A stretch of DNA of 64,000 nucleotides, taken from NCBI RefSeq assembly GCF_965644225.1, contig NZ_CBFFRJ010000004.1, positions 13,857-77,856 on the forward strand, read 5' to 3'. A program made the position numbers and the translations under genes. This DNA comes from CBFFRJ01 sp965644225. GTDB lineage: Bacteria > Pseudomonadota > Gammaproteobacteria > Enterobacterales > Enterobacteriaceae. Below, piece after piece: positions 49,655 to 59,235 of the stretch. The notes below the pieces were generated by a model. The model ran no database searches. It was given only the letters and a program-made list of their open reading frames with translations, and was not told the DNA's origin. Position 1 is the first letter of the stretch, and every line of letters starts with the position of its first letter.

Positions 49655-50959
49655 TTACCTGTCCCAGTAGGACTCTTCCAGACTGTCTTCACGCTCCGGC
49701 AGACCGCGCGATAAACGCGGGGCGTGTTGATTCAACACCTGGTAGCTAACACGGTTGGCGTATTTACACACCTGAGCCAGTGACGAATAAGTCAGCCAGG
49801 TAAAAGCATGCTTACTGGAGTTCGGCACATTGAGACGATGGTAATTATTGGCGGTGATGTCATGTAACAAGGCCGCCAGAGCGCCATCTCCCGCTCCGTT
49901 GGTATTCATGATTTTTTCCGGGCCGCCCATATAAGGCGCAATGTGCGAGAAGATACGCAGCGGGTTAATACAGTCTTTATGACGCATCGCCCGGCTAAAT
50001 TCATACTGATTAAATTCGGCAATCGCGCCAGGCAACAGCGGGTGCTGAGTTTTACGCTTCGCTTCGTCTTCGGTGAACCCGGCCATATACAGGCCAATCG
50101 GCCCTGCGGTGCACAGCACCAGGTCAACCCAGTCCAGCGCCTTATCGGAGGCCACCAGCGGATCGGTCTCTCCGGTCAGGGCATGGGCTTCTTCTTCGTT
50201 CATCGCCAGAATCGACACATGTTCTTTCAGGAAATCACGCCACCACTGCGGATTGTCGGCAATAACGTATTTGGTCCCCAGGGTCAGCACCACGGGCACA
50301 TTGTGTTTTTTTGCCCAGGTAATGGCCTGCATGGTGGACTCTGGCATAGGTTCACCGGGCTTGCAGCGTACCAGGTACGAGGTCAGAACCAGCGCAGAAG
50401 CCCCGGCAATCACTGATTCCGGAATGCTGTCGGCACGCAGTTGGTTCATATGACCCGGGCTTATGGCAAAAGTACGTTCGCCGGAGTCGCTGATAAGCGT
50501 AAAGCAGCGCCCAATGGCGCCATCAACACCCTGTAAATAGTTGAGATCGGTACGGCTGGAGGTGTTGCACAGGTAGCGGTAGGCGTAGCTGCCGATCTCG
50601 ATGTTATTACACATAACCCCCAGCAGAACCGAACGGTCGTCGGCCAGCACCGAGTAGTTGTGCATGGTATTGCCGATAGTGCCACCGGCAAACTGATGCG
50701 TAATAAGATTGTCGCGCACCAGCTCCTGATACAGCGCTTCGGCAACGTCATCGGCGATCACCAGCGAGTGACCGGCACTTAATCCATAACGCGCAATAAA
50801 GGCATCATCCACTTTTGCCTCAATGTCCACCAGCGTCTGGTCAATACCCACAACCCAGGTGGCATTGGCCTCATTTTCAGGCTGGATTTGCTGCAACAGC
50901 GGATCGCGGGCATTAACGGGGAAATAGTGTTTGGATTTGCGCTTACCGGGAAATTTCAT
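49655..50959 (-). CDS. gsk: Inosine/guanosine kinase
   Basis: This 434-residue PfkB-family kinase phosphorylates guanosine and inosine for purine salvage. N-terminal GIDQTLVDIEAKVDD near residue 38, GGTIGNTMHNYSVL near 93 (substrate side) and the C-terminal NTNGAGDGALAAL near 350 with the catalytic Asp are visible. Length equals E. coli Gsk. The aes gene that follows hemH in E. coli is absent; only 63 bases separate gsk from hemH. Confidence 0.96.
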   Translation of the reverse strand: MKFPGKRKSKHYFPVNARDPLLQQIQPENEANATWVVGIDQTLVDIEAKVDDAFIARYGLSAGHSLVIADDVAEALYQELVRDNLITHQFAGGTIGNTMHNYSVLADDRSVLLGVMCNNIEIGSYAYRYLCNTSSRTDLNYLQGVDGAIGRCFTLISDSGERTFAISPGHMNQLRADSIPESVIAGASALVLTSYLVRCKPGEPMPESTMQAITWAKKHNVPVVLTLGTKYVIADNPQWWRDFLKEHVSILAMNEEEAHALTGETDPLVASDKALDWVDLVLCTAGPIGLYMAGFTEDEAKRKTQHPLLPGAIAEFNQYEFSRAMRHKDCINPLRIFSHIAPYMGGPEKIMNTNGAGDGALAALLHDITANNYHRLNVPNSSKHAFTWLTYSSLAQVCKYANRVSYQVLNQHAPRLSRGLPEREDSLEESYWDR

Positions 50960-51022
50960 GGTCGTCGTTACGGGATAAGAAGTGGGCCGGGAATGGTAGC
51001 ATATTCCCGCCCCGGCAGGCGA

Positions 51023-51985
51023 TTAGCGATATTTATCCGTCAGGCTGACCATCATCTCAATATGGTCAGGGGAGTCATTAAGCGCTGAAATATATTCATA
51101 TTTCTCGCCCCCAGCCTCGAGGAAAAACTCCCGATTCTGCACCGCGATCTCTTCCAGTGTCTCAAGGCAATCGGCGGCAAAGCCCGGGCACATAACCTGA
51201 ATATGTTTCACCCCCTTCTCACCGAGCATTTTCATGGTTTCATCGGTATAGGGCGTCAGCCAGGGTTCGCGGCCAAAGCGCGACTGGAAGGTCATCATCA
51301 CTTTATCTGGCGGTAATCCGAGGGCGGAAACCAGCTCACGGGTGGTGTCACGGCAGCGCTGGGGGTAATCATCCCCTTCGTCGGCGTAACGCTGGGGAAT
51401 ACCGTGATAAGAGAGCAGCAGCACGTCCGGTTCCCCATGGCGCGCGAAAGAAGCGCGCACGCTGTTTGCCAGTGCGGTGATATAGGCCTGCTCGTCGGCA
51501 TAATCGCGAATAAACGAGATGCCCGGAATATGGCGCTTCTTCGCCAGGATCCGTGCCAGTTCATCCCATACGGCCGCAACCGTCGAGCAGGAATACTGCG
51601 GGTACAGCGGCAATACGACGATATGCTCAACGTCCTGCGCCAGTAGCTCATCAACGGCGCTCTCCAGCGATGGCGAACCGTAGCTCATCCCCAGTGCGAC
51701 AGGCACGTCACCAAGGCGGGCGGCCAGCGCCTGCTGCTGCCGACGGCTAAAGACCATTAACGGCGAGCCCTCTTCCATCCACACGGACTGATAGAGTTTG
51801 GCCACTCGAGGGGAACGGACAGGCAGGATCACACCGCGCAGTAGCGGCCACCACAACAAGCGGGAAGTATCAACGACGCGACGATCGCTCAGGAATTGCC
51901 GAAGATAACGTTTTACCGCATCAGCGGTGGGTGCTTCGGGGGTACCAAGATTGGCCAGCAGAATACCTGTTTTCGCCTGACTCAT
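51023..51985 (-). CDS. hemH: Ferrochelatase
   Basis: This 320-residue enzyme inserts Fe(II) into protoporphyrin IX, the last step of haem synthesis, at the membrane surface. The active-site His is in LLSYHGIPQRY near residue 194, and the C-terminal VMCPGFAADCLETLEEI holds the conserved Glu residues near 264-270. The N-terminus GILLANLGTPEAPT is typical. Length equals the E. coli protein. Confidence 0.97.
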   Translation of the reverse strand: MSQAKTGILLANLGTPEAPTADAVKRYLRQFLSDRRVVDTSRLLWWPLLRGVILPVRSPRVAKLYQSVWMEEGSPLMVFSRRQQQALAARLGDVPVALGMSYGSPSLESAVDELLAQDVEHIVVLPLYPQYSCSTVAAVWDELARILAKKRHIPGISFIRDYADEQAYITALANSVRASFARHGEPDVLLLSYHGIPQRYADEGDDYPQRCRDTTRELVSALGLPPDKVMMTFQSRFGREPWLTPYTDETMKMLGEKGVKHIQVMCPGFAADCLETLEEIAVQNREFFLEAGGEKYEYISALNDSPDHIEMMVSLTDKYR

Positions 51986-52068
51986 TCGCGCCTCTTAACC
52001 ATTGAACTGGTTAATGATTGTAACTGAAAAGCGCGGAAACGAAACCAATTGCAGCGATTGTTAAAGCA

Positions 52069-52088
52069 TCCCCGGCGGGCGCCGGGGA
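52069..52088 (-). terminator. Hairpin after adk
   Basis: TCCCCGGC (52069-52076) pairs with GCCGGGGA (52081-52088) around a four-base loop, nine bases beyond the adk stop on the minus strand. Confidence 0.65.
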
Positions 52089-52097
52089 GGGTCAGAC

Positions 52098-52742
52098 TTA
52101 GCCGAGGATTTTTTCCAGCTCGGTGCGCACTTCGCTCACGGCTTTGGTGCCGTCAACTTTGGCGTATTGGGTGTTACCTGACTTCGCTTCGTTCTGGTAG
52201 TAACCAATCAGCGGCGCGGTCATCTGATGGTATTCCACCAGACGTTTACGTACGGTCTCTTCCTGGTCGTCTTTACGGGTGCTCAGCTCTTCGCCGGTCA
52301 CGTCGTCTTTACCTTCAACTTTCGGCGGATTGAATTTGATGTGGTATACGCGGCCGGAAGCGGCGTGTACGCGACGACCAATGATACGATCAACGATCAG
52401 TTCATCCGGTACGTCGAATTCAAGAACGTAATCAACATTGATGCCCGCTTCTTTCATGGCATCAGCCTGCGGAATGGTACGCGGGAAGCCATCAAGCAGG
52501 AAGCCATTGCGGCAATCTTCCTGAGTAATACGCTCTTTAACCAGAGCGATAACCAGCTCATCCGTAACCAGTTTACCGGCATCCATGATGTCTTTTGCTT
52601 GTTTGCCCAGTTCGCTACCGGATTTAACAGCAGCACGGAGCATGTCGCCCGTGGAGATTTGCGGAATACCGTATTTCTCCATAATGAACTGTGCCTGAGT
52701 TCCTTTACCCGCGCCCGGAGCGCCAAGCAGAATAATACGCAT
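52098..52742 (-). CDS. adk: Adenylate kinase
   Basis: This 214-residue protein has the exact length of E. coli Adk. P-loop GAPGAGKGTQ at residues 7-16, AMP-binding RAAVKSG and GFPRT near 85, and the LID domain (about 122-159, no zinc cysteines, as in enterobacteria). It interconverts ATP + AMP with 2 ADP in the cytoplasm and is essential. Confidence 0.98.
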   Translation of the reverse strand: MRIILLGAPGAGKGTQAQFIMEKYGIPQISTGDMLRAAVKSGSELGKQAKDIMDAGKLVTDELVIALVKERITQEDCRNGFLLDGFPRTIPQADAMKEAGINVDYVLEFDVPDELIVDRIIGRRVHAASGRVYHIKFNPPKVEGKDDVTGEELSTRKDDQEETVRKRLVEYHQMTAPLIGYYQNEAKSGNTQYAKVDGTKAVSEVRTELEKILG

Positions 52743-52879
52743 TGCGGAAATCCCCTCAAATGTCGATTCAATTTTTCAAAAAGCGCTAAACGATACCACC
52801 AGTTTGAGTATGGCTCAAGGAAGGCGAGACGGCTGAAGCGGTTAACGGGGGAGATTATTTGGGTTGGCGCGGTCTGGTG

Positions 52880-52945
52880 CCCTCACCCTAACCCTCTTCC
52901 ACGGGAAGAGGGAACTATTTCACCCTCTCCCACAGGGAGAGGGTG
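52880..52945. repeat. CCCTCACCC-type repeat, double copy between adk and htpG
   Basis: A first hairpin, CCCTCTTCC/GGAAGAGGG, is followed immediately by CCCTCTCCC/GGGAGAGGG. Two repeat units stand in tandem just after the 3' end of htpG and upstream of adk. Confidence 0.8.
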
Positions 52946-52977
52946 AAAACCAGCACAGGATGAGGGTTCGGTAAGGA

Positions 52978-54852
52978 TTAAGACAACAGCAACTGGTTCA
53001 TACGGCGAATGAACTGGTTCGGATCTTCCAGCGTACCGCGTTCCGCGAACAGCGCCTGATCCATCAACAGTTCCACCCACTCGGCAAACCGGGTTTCATC
53101 TTCGGTATCGGCGGTGCGCTTCACCAACGGGTGATCCGGATTCAGCTCAAAGATGTATTTCACTTCCGGAACGCTCTGGCCCGCAGCGGCAAACAGTTTC
53201 GCCATCTGGGTGCTCATTTCGTCATTGTCAGTAGTGACAATCGCTGGCGTGTCGGTCAGACGGTGGGTCAGACGCACCTCTTTCACTCGCTCGCCAAGCA
53301 GGGTTTTCACACGCTCAACAAAAGGCTCAAGGGCTTTTTCCGCTTCTTTAACGCTGTCATCCACTTCGTCAGCCAGTTTATCCAGCGACTCGTCCGCTTT
53401 AGAGACAGACTGGAAGGACTTGCCGTCAAATTCGGTCAGGTAGCTCATCATCCATTCGTCAATACGATCGGAGAGCAGCAGCACCTCAATACCTTTTTTA
53501 CGCAGCAGCTCCAGGTGCGGGCTGCTCTTCGCCGCAGCATAGCTGTCAGCAGTAATAAAGTAGATTTTTTCCTGACCTTCCTTCATGCGCGAGATGTACT
53601 CATCCAGCGACACGGTTTGCTCAGAAGAGTCGTTGTGCGTGGAAGCGAAGCGCAGCAATTTGGCGACAGCCTGCTGGTTGGCGTTGTCTTCCGCCGGACC
53701 TTCTTTCAGCGCCAGGCCGAACTGTTTCCAGAAGCCCTGATATTTTTCCGCATCGTCTTTTGCCAGTTTATCCAGCATTTGCAGTGCGCGTTTGGTCAAC
53801 GCAGTGCGCAGATTACGGGTGACGGTGCTGTCCTGCAAAATCTCGCGGGAGACGTTCAATGGCAGATCGTTAGAATCTATCAGGCCACGGACGAAACGCA
53901 GGTAGTTCGGCATGAACTGCTCGGCTTCATCCATAATAAACACGCGCTGCACATACAGTTTCAGCCCATGCTTGTGGTCACGGTTCCACATATCCCACGG
54001 CGCCTGAGACGGGATAAACAGCAGGCTGGTGTACTCCTGCTTGCCTTCCACGCGGTTGTGGCTCCAGGCCAGCGGGTCGGTAAAGTCGTGAGCAATGTGC
54101 TTGTAAAACTCGTTATATTCTTCGTCTTTGATTTCAGACTTGCTACGGGTCCACAGCGCCTGAGCTTTGTTGATTTTCTCCCAGGAGACCACGGTCTCGC
54201 CGTCGACTTCTTCCTGTTTTTCAATTTCCACCGGCAGTGCGATGTGGTCAGAATATTTGCTGATAACCGAACGCACGCGCCAGTCGTCGAGGAAATCATC
54301 TTCGCCTTCACGCAGGTGCAGCGTAATTTCGGTGCCGCGATCGTCTTTGGTGATGTCGGCCACGGTGTACTCACCTTCGCCCTGGGATTCCCAGAACACG
54401 CCGTTTTCTGCGCTCTCGCCAGCCGCGCGGGTGCGAACAGAGACTTTATCCGCCACGATAAACGCGGAGTAGAAACCGACGCCAAACTGGCCGATTAACT
54501 GGCTGTCTTTCGCCTGATCGGAGCCCATGGATTCGAGGAAAGATTTGGTACCGGACTTAGCGATAGTACCGAGGTTTTCGATCACTTCATCGCGACTCAT
54601 ACCAATGCCGTTGTCGGCAATAGTCAGCGTGCGGTTCTCTTTGTTAAAAGAGACGCGGACGCACAGTTCGCCGTCACCTTCATACAGATCCGCTTTGGAC
54701 AACGCGCGAAAACGCAGTTTGTCCGCGGCATCAGATGCGTTGGAGATAAGCTCGCGCAGGAAGATTTCTTTATTGGAATACAGGGAATGGATCATCAGGT
54801 GCAGAAGCTGTTTTACTTCTGACTGGAAACCGCGGGTTTCTTGTCCTTTCAT
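52978..54852 (-). CDS. htpG: Hsp90-family chaperone HtpG
   Basis: This 624-residue protein has an N-terminal GHKL ATPase domain (NKEIFLRELISNASDAADKLRF near residue 27, DNGIGM near 80, GQFGVGFYS near 121), a middle domain and a C-terminal dimerisation domain; it lacks the eukaryotic MEEVD tail. Length equals E. coli HtpG. A sigma-32-type promoter lies upstream, so it is heat-induced. Confidence 0.97.
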   Translation of the reverse strand: MKGQETRGFQSEVKQLLHLMIHSLYSNKEIFLRELISNASDAADKLRFRALSKADLYEGDGELCVRVSFNKENRTLTIADNGIGMSRDEVIENLGTIAKSGTKSFLESMGSDQAKDSQLIGQFGVGFYSAFIVADKVSVRTRAAGESAENGVFWESQGEGEYTVADITKDDRGTEITLHLREGEDDFLDDWRVRSVISKYSDHIALPVEIEKQEEVDGETVVSWEKINKAQALWTRSKSEIKDEEYNEFYKHIAHDFTDPLAWSHNRVEGKQEYTSLLFIPSQAPWDMWNRDHKHGLKLYVQRVFIMDEAEQFMPNYLRFVRGLIDSNDLPLNVSREILQDSTVTRNLRTALTKRALQMLDKLAKDDAEKYQGFWKQFGLALKEGPAEDNANQQAVAKLLRFASTHNDSSEQTVSLDEYISRMKEGQEKIYFITADSYAAAKSSPHLELLRKKGIEVLLLSDRIDEWMMSYLTEFDGKSFQSVSKADESLDKLADEVDDSVKEAEKALEPFVERVKTLLGERVKEVRLTHRLTDTPAIVTTDNDEMSTQMAKLFAAAGQSVPEVKYIFELNPDHPLVKRTADTEDETRFAEWVELLMDQALFAERGTLEDPNQFIRRMNQLLLS

Positions 54853-54902
54853 CTAAGTCGACCTCAACAATGCCATGTAATGAGAAAAAAGCGTTGAAGA
54901 CG

Positions 54903-54931
54903 AGATGGGGATATCAGAGGGATTTTTCAAG
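54903..54931 (-). promoter_or_regulatory. Sigma-32 heat-shock promoter of htpG
   Basis: On the minus strand CTTGAA (54931-54926) is followed after 15 bases by CCCCATCT (54910-54903), matching the sigma-32 consensus CTTGAAA-N-CCCCATnT. The -10 element ends about 50 bases before the ATG. Confidence 0.88.
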
Positions 54932-54932
54932 C

Positions 54933-54954
54933 GGAGACCGGAAAACCGGCCTCC
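54933..54954. terminator. Hairpin between recR and htpG
   Basis: GGAGACCGG (54933-54941) pairs with CCGGCCTCC (54946-54954) with one G.T mismatch-type wobble and an AAAA loop, immediately after the recR stop. It ends one base from the htpG -35 element. No T run on the minus strand, so it may only weaken read-through. Confidence 0.5.
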
Positions 54955-54960
54955 GTTTGG

Positions 54961-55566
54961 TCAGAATTTAATCTTGTGACGACCGGCCAGAGAGTGGGAC
55001 AGCGTGGTGCCGTCCACCATTTCCAGCTCGCCGCCGACGGGGACGCCATGGGCGATACGGCTGGCCTCCACCCCATATTGCGCGCAAAGCTCAGCAATAT
55101 AGTTGGCAGTGGCTTCCCCTTCTACCGTTGGATTGGTGGCAAGGATAACCTCAGTGAGCGTTTCTGTTTCCAGTCGCTGCTCGAGCCTGTCCAGGCCAAT
55201 ATCTTCCGGACCAATGCCGTCGAGTGGCGACAGGTGCCCCATCAACACAAAATAGCGACCGGAAAACTGCCCGGTTTGCTCAATGGCATAGATGTCAGCC
55301 GGACTCTCCACAATGCAGATTTGACCATTCTCCTGCCGACGGGGGTTGCTGCAAATATTGCAGACCTCCTGCTCGGTGAAAGTACGGCAATCGACACAAT
55401 GACCAATTTCCGACATGGCGCGGGTCAATGCCTGCGCCAGGCGCATTCCGCCGCTACGATCGCGCTGCAATAGCGTAAACGCCATGCGCTGCGCTGACTT
55501 CGGGCCAACGCCCGGCAGGCAGCGCAGCGCTTCCATAAGCTGCGTTAACAGCGGACTGGTTTGCAT
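54961..55566 (-). CDS. recR: Recombination mediator RecR
   Basis: This 201-residue protein has an N-terminal helix-hairpin-helix (LPGVGPKSAQRM), a C4 zinc finger (CVDC...CNIC near residues 57-72), a Toprim domain (CIVESPADIYAIE) and a C-terminal Walker-B-like segment. With RecF/RecO it loads RecA on SSB-coated gapped DNA. The start shares one base with the ybaB stop (TGATG); dnaX-ybaB-recR is the conserved operon. Confidence 0.97.
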   Translation of the reverse strand: MQTSPLLTQLMEALRCLPGVGPKSAQRMAFTLLQRDRSGGMRLAQALTRAMSEIGHCVDCRTFTEQEVCNICSNPRRQENGQICIVESPADIYAIEQTGQFSGRYFVLMGHLSPLDGIGPEDIGLDRLEQRLETETLTEVILATNPTVEGEATANYIAELCAQYGVEASRIAHGVPVGGELEMVDGTTLSHSLAGRHKIKF

Positions 55567-55898
55567 CAGAACGGCATCTTAAAGCCTGGCGGCAGCTGCA
55601 TGCCTGAAGAGACAGAAGCCATTTTCTCTTTCTGGGTTTCGTCAATACGACGGGCTGCATCGTTGAATGCGGCAGCGACCAGATCTTCGAGCATATCTTT
55701 GTCGTCTTCCAGCAGGCTTGGGTCGATCTCAACGCGACGGCAGTTGTGCGCGCCGTTGATGGTGACTTTCACCAGGCCCGCACCGGATTCACCGGTCACT
55801 TCCAGCTTCGCGATCTCTTCCTGCATCTGCTGCATTTTTTCTTGCATCTGCTGGGCCTGTTTCATCAGATTGCCCAGACCGCCTTTTCCACCAAACAT
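55566..55898 (-). CDS. ybaB: Nucleoid-associated protein YbaB
   Basis: This 110-residue EbfC/YbaB-family protein is one residue longer than in E. coli (MFGGKGG versus MFGKGG). The glutamine/methionine-rich helix MKQAQQMQEKMQQMQEEI leads the tweezer-like dimer that binds DNA. I start at ATG 55898, not at the longer open frame. It lies between dnaX and recR and is translationally coupled to recR. Confidence 0.95.
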   Translation of the reverse strand: MFGGKGGLGNLMKQAQQMQEKMQQMQEEIAKLEVTGESGAGLVKVTINGAHNCRRVEIDPSLLEDDKDMLEDLVAAAFNDAARRIDETQKEKMASVSSGMQLPPGFKMPF

Positions 55899-55952
55899 AG
55901 GCTTTTCTCTCAGTAAGTCATAGTTAAGGATGACCACAAGCCAGGCTTGCAA

Positions 55953-57884
55953 TCAAAGGGGACGAATACTCTCTTCATCCAGATCTGCATCGAAGAAGCG
56001 GCGCAGGGTCTGGATATTGTTATCCGCGATAATCGCCTCGCGCGCCTGCGCGAGTTTTTCTTCATAAATAACCTGTCGCCACTCCAGCGGCGTACGCACT
56101 GCCGGATTATCATCTTCAATGATAGTCAATTCAACCGCCATCCCCAGCAAGCCAGCGAGCGCATCGGCCAGAACCTTATGCGCGGATGATGAATTCAGAT
56201 GACGCTGAGCGGAACGTAAATGTAAGGTAATACGGTTCTCGCTCTGCTCTTTCCAGGCATTAAGGGCCACCTGCTCAACCAGCTTCGGCAGGCTGAGTTT
56301 GCTGACTTGTGCCGCCCAGCTATCGCGCTCAAGCGACTCTTCCGCCAGCTTTTTCGCAAGCTCTGGCGTCTTTTCATGCTCAAGCGCTTTTTTCAGCGCT
56401 TTTGGGGTGGCGACCGCTTCTTTGGCCTCGCTGACCGGCATCGTCGATTTCCAGCGATAAGCCTCTTTTTTGACCGGTGTTTCCGCAGGTGTCGCCGCCG
56501 GACGGGACTGAACCCGCTCAGTCACCGACGCCAGTCTTTCCAGGGCACTATTATTCACCGGCCGCACGCGGGTCGCGGCTGCCGGTTCACTCTTTTTTGC
56601 TTTGTCTGCTCCCTGAGCGCGCTGCAACTGACGGCGGGCAGCCAGCACCTGGTTGGTTGCTTCAGGCAGTGCCGCATCAGACGAAGATGGAACGGGCGCC
56701 TGCTCAGGCGGTGGGGCAATCTGAGCTGAAGTTAAAACCGCCGCTGGCGCAACCGGTGCAAAAGCAGGTTGTGGCGCATCCGGTACGCTCAGGGGCTCGC
56801 GCGGATGAAACGCCAGCGCGCGCAAGAGGGTCATTTCCATCCCCATGCGCCTGTCCGGGGCAAACGGCAGCTCTTTGCGGCCAATCAGCAGCGTCTGATA
56901 ATAAAGCTGTACGTCCGTTGGCGGGATAATCCGCGCCAGCTCCCGCATCCGTCGTTCAATGGCCGCCATATCGCTGCCCAGCGCAGCCGGGGTCAGTTGC
57001 ACCATCGCGATACGGTGCATCAACGTTTGCATTTCCACCAGCAACGCGTCCCATTCGACTCCCCGGGAAGCCGCGTCATTCAAAAGCGTCATGGTCCGCT
57101 CACCGTCGGCGGCGACCACAGCTTCAATCAGCGCCAGCGCCTGATCGTCACTGAGGGTGCCGAGCATGGTGCTCACCACCTGAGCCGTCAGGTTGCCGTC
57201 GCCGCTGGCAATAGCCTGGTCGGTCAGACTGAGCGCATCGCGCAGGCTACCATCCGCAGCCCTGGCGATAAGCTGAAGCGCACGCGGCTCGCTGGGGATC
57301 TTTTCTTCTTCAAGAATGTGCTCAAGCTGGGCCCGAATCTGATCGACGTCGAGCGCCTTAAGATGAAATTGCAGGCAGCGCGAGAGGATCGTCACCGGTA
57401 GCTTTTGCGGATCGGTGGTCGCCAGCAGAAACTTAACGTGCGCGGGCGGCTCTTCAAGGGTTTTTAACAGCGCGTTGAAGCTGTGACGCGAGAGCATATG
57501 CACTTCGTCAATCAGATACACTTTAAAGCGGCCACGCGCCGGGGCATATTGCACGTTATCCAGCAGGTCGCGGGTATCTTCAACTTTCGTCCGGGAAGCA
57601 GCATCGATCTCAATCAGATCAACAAAACGCCCCTGTTCGATTTCACGACAGCTGTCGCACACGCCGCACGGCGTCGCAGTAACGCCGGTTTCGCAGTTCA
57701 GTCCTTTCGCCAGCAGTCGGGCAATGGACGTTTTACCGACACCACGGGTCCCCGAAAACAGGTAAGCATGATGAATGCGTCCGGAGGATAAGCCATTCGC
57801 CAGTGCGGTGAGCACATGCTCCTGGCCGACAACGCTCGCGAAAGTTTGGGGTCGCCATTTACGGGCTAAGACCTGATAACTCAT
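55953..57884 (-). CDS. dnaX: DNA polymerase III subunits tau and gamma
   Basis: This 643-residue tau protein, the clamp-loader ATPase, has P-loop GTRGVGKTS near residue 45, a four-cysteine zinc module (CETG...CGVCDSC near 64-79), DEVH near 126, then a proline/alanine-rich linker and the tau-specific C-terminus that binds DnaB and the polymerase core. A slippery AAAAAAG at codons 429-431 with an upstream AGGGAG allows -1 frameshifting to gamma. It leads the dnaX-ybaB-recR operon. Confidence 0.97.
   Translation of the reverse strand: MSYQVLARKWRPQTFASVVGQEHVLTALANGLSSGRIHHAYLFSGTRGVGKTSIARLLAKGLNCETGVTATPCGVCDSCREIEQGRFVDLIEIDAASRTKVEDTRDLLDNVQYAPARGRFKVYLIDEVHMLSRHSFNALLKTLEEPPAHVKFLLATTDPQKLPVTILSRCLQFHLKALDVDQIRAQLEHILEEEKIPSEPRALQLIARAADGSLRDALSLTDQAIASGDGNLTAQVVSTMLGTLSDDQALALIEAVVAADGERTMTLLNDAASRGVEWDALLVEMQTLMHRIAMVQLTPAALGSDMAAIERRMRELARIIPPTDVQLYYQTLLIGRKELPFAPDRRMGMEMTLLRALAFHPREPLSVPDAPQPAFAPVAPAAVLTSAQIAPPPEQAPVPSSSDAALPEATNQVLAARRQLQRAQGADKAKKSEPAAATRVRPVNNSALERLASVTERVQSRPAATPAETPVKKEAYRWKSTMPVSEAKEAVATPKALKKALEHEKTPELAKKLAEESLERDSWAAQVSKLSLPKLVEQVALNAWKEQSENRITLHLRSAQRHLNSSSAHKVLADALAGLLGMAVELTIIEDDNPAVRTPLEWRQVIYEEKLAQAREAIIADNNIQTLRRFFDADLDEESIRPL
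56592..56598 (-). promoter_or_regulatory. Programmed -1 frameshift site in dnaX
   Basis: Minus-strand A AAA AAG follows GC of Ala429; a -1 shift reads GAG then TGA, ending gamma at about residue 432. AGGGAG lies about ten bases upstream and a GC-rich stem (CCGGCAGCC with later GGCCGG sequences) downstream, the known E. coli arrangement. Confidence 0.9.
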
Positions 57885-58088
57885 TGGCTGGCTCTGAAAC
57901 GCTGAAAGGTGAGTTTATTGAGGGGAATGCTATCACAACCTCAGAAATTCAGCGAGGTCGTGTCTTGCGCTAATACGTCAGACGCTACCAAAGTAGCCAG
58001 TTTAGCAGCGGACAGTGCATCGTCACCAGGCTGTACGATTAAGTACAGGTGGATGGCAAGCACTGCCCGGAATCAAAAGGTCTGATTC

Positions 58089-58640
58089 TTAGTGGCCCGG
58101 GAACGGAACCAGGCTGTAGCAGGTGATACCTTGTTTTTCCAGACGTTGCTCACCGCCCAGATCGAACAGGTTAATGATAAATGCCGCATCGGTCACTTCA
58201 CCGCCCAGACGACGGATCAGCTTCACCGTTGCTTCGATGGTGCCGCCGGTCGCCAGCAGATCGTCAACCACCAGCACTTTGTCTCCGGCCTGAATAGCAT
58301 CGATATGGATCTCAAGCTGATCGGTGCCGTACTCCAGCTCATAGCTCTCTGCAATGGTTTCACGCGGCAGTTTACGCGGCTTGCGCACGGGCACAAAGCC
58401 CACGCCCAGACCCAGCGCCACTGGCGCGCCAAACAGGAAGCCACGTGCTTCGGTGCCGACGACTTTAGTTACCCCGGCATCTTTGAAACGTTCAACCAGC
58501 AATTCAATGCTGAGAGCGTAGGCTTTCGGGTCTTCCAGCAAACTGGTGACATCACGGAACAGAATGCCCGGCTTTGGGTAATCCTGAATGCTTTTGATGC
58601 TGTTTTTGAGAAATTCAAGCTGCTGCGCAGTCGCTGTCAT
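58089..58640 (-). CDS. apt: Adenine phosphoribosyltransferase
   Basis: This 183-residue type I phosphoribosyltransferase converts adenine plus PRPP to AMP. The PRPP loop is VLVVDDLLATGGT near residue 123, and EARGFLFGAPVA near 65 is typical of Apt. ATG 58640 (MTATAQQ) is chosen by the E. coli length; the frame is open eleven codons upstream. About 200 bases separate it from dnaX. Confidence 0.97.
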   Translation of the reverse strand: MTATAQQLEFLKNSIKSIQDYPKPGILFRDVTSLLEDPKAYALSIELLVERFKDAGVTKVVGTEARGFLFGAPVALGLGVGFVPVRKPRKLPRETIAESYELEYGTDQLEIHIDAIQAGDKVLVVDDLLATGGTIEATVKLIRRLGGEVTDAAFIINLFDLGGEQRLEKQGITCYSLVPFPGH

Positions 58641-58789
58641 GGATTTTTGCCTGATAAAAACGGTAATACTCACGGTACAGGTTACGTTTTACTGTAACCG
58701 ACGGTTAACATTTAACCAGTCATACCTGTGCTCGAAAACGCCAGAATTTACTGGCTGAGCGCGACAATTGCAATATCCATTACTGCGCT

Positions 58790-59167
58790 TTACGGTTTTT
58801 GTTGCTTTGCATCAATCACTGGCAGCCGCCACATAAAAATAAGCAGACAGGTGAGAATAACCAGAAGCAGTATCCGCACCCACATTATCTTAACCATCCA
58901 TAATGATACGGCGAAGGTCAGCAGAATAACGGCGATCGCCCGCGGCTTTGCTCCTGGCGGCATCGCCCGGTATTGTTGCCAGTGCCGCAAATACCCCCCA
59001 AACCAGGAGCGGTACAGCAGCCAGGCATGAAAACGGGGCGAAGAACGCGCAAAACACCACGCCGCCAGCAAAATAAACGGGGTGGTGGGCAACAAGGGTA
59101 AAACCACGCCAAGTGTTCCAAGCACTACCGCCAGCCAGCCAATGATGATTAAAATAGTCCGTTGCAT
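58790..59167 (-). CDS. ybaN: DUF454 inner-membrane protein YbaN
   Basis: This 125-residue protein has hydrophobic segments near residues 5-35 and 78-115. The motif PLLPTTPFILLAAWCFARSSPRFH near 26-48 is the DUF454 hallmark. E. coli YbaN has the same length and is divergent from priC. Function unknown. Confidence 0.93.
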   Translation of the reverse strand: MQRTILIIIGWLAVVLGTLGVVLPLLPTTPFILLAAWCFARSSPRFHAWLLYRSWFGGYLRHWQQYRAMPPGAKPRAIAVILLTFAVSLWMVKIMWVRILLLVILTCLLIFMWRLPVIDAKQQKP

Positions 59168-59235
59168 AATGCGAATCGTTATCAGGATGAACCGTTAATG
59201 TAACATAGTCGCGGATTTTTACAGGGGAGTGAGCA

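Noticed and set aside
53131..54498. A 455-codon open frame on the plus strand
   Set aside because: It lies antisense to htpG, is rich in His and Phe as expected from reversed codons, and has no ribosome site; htpG is certain.
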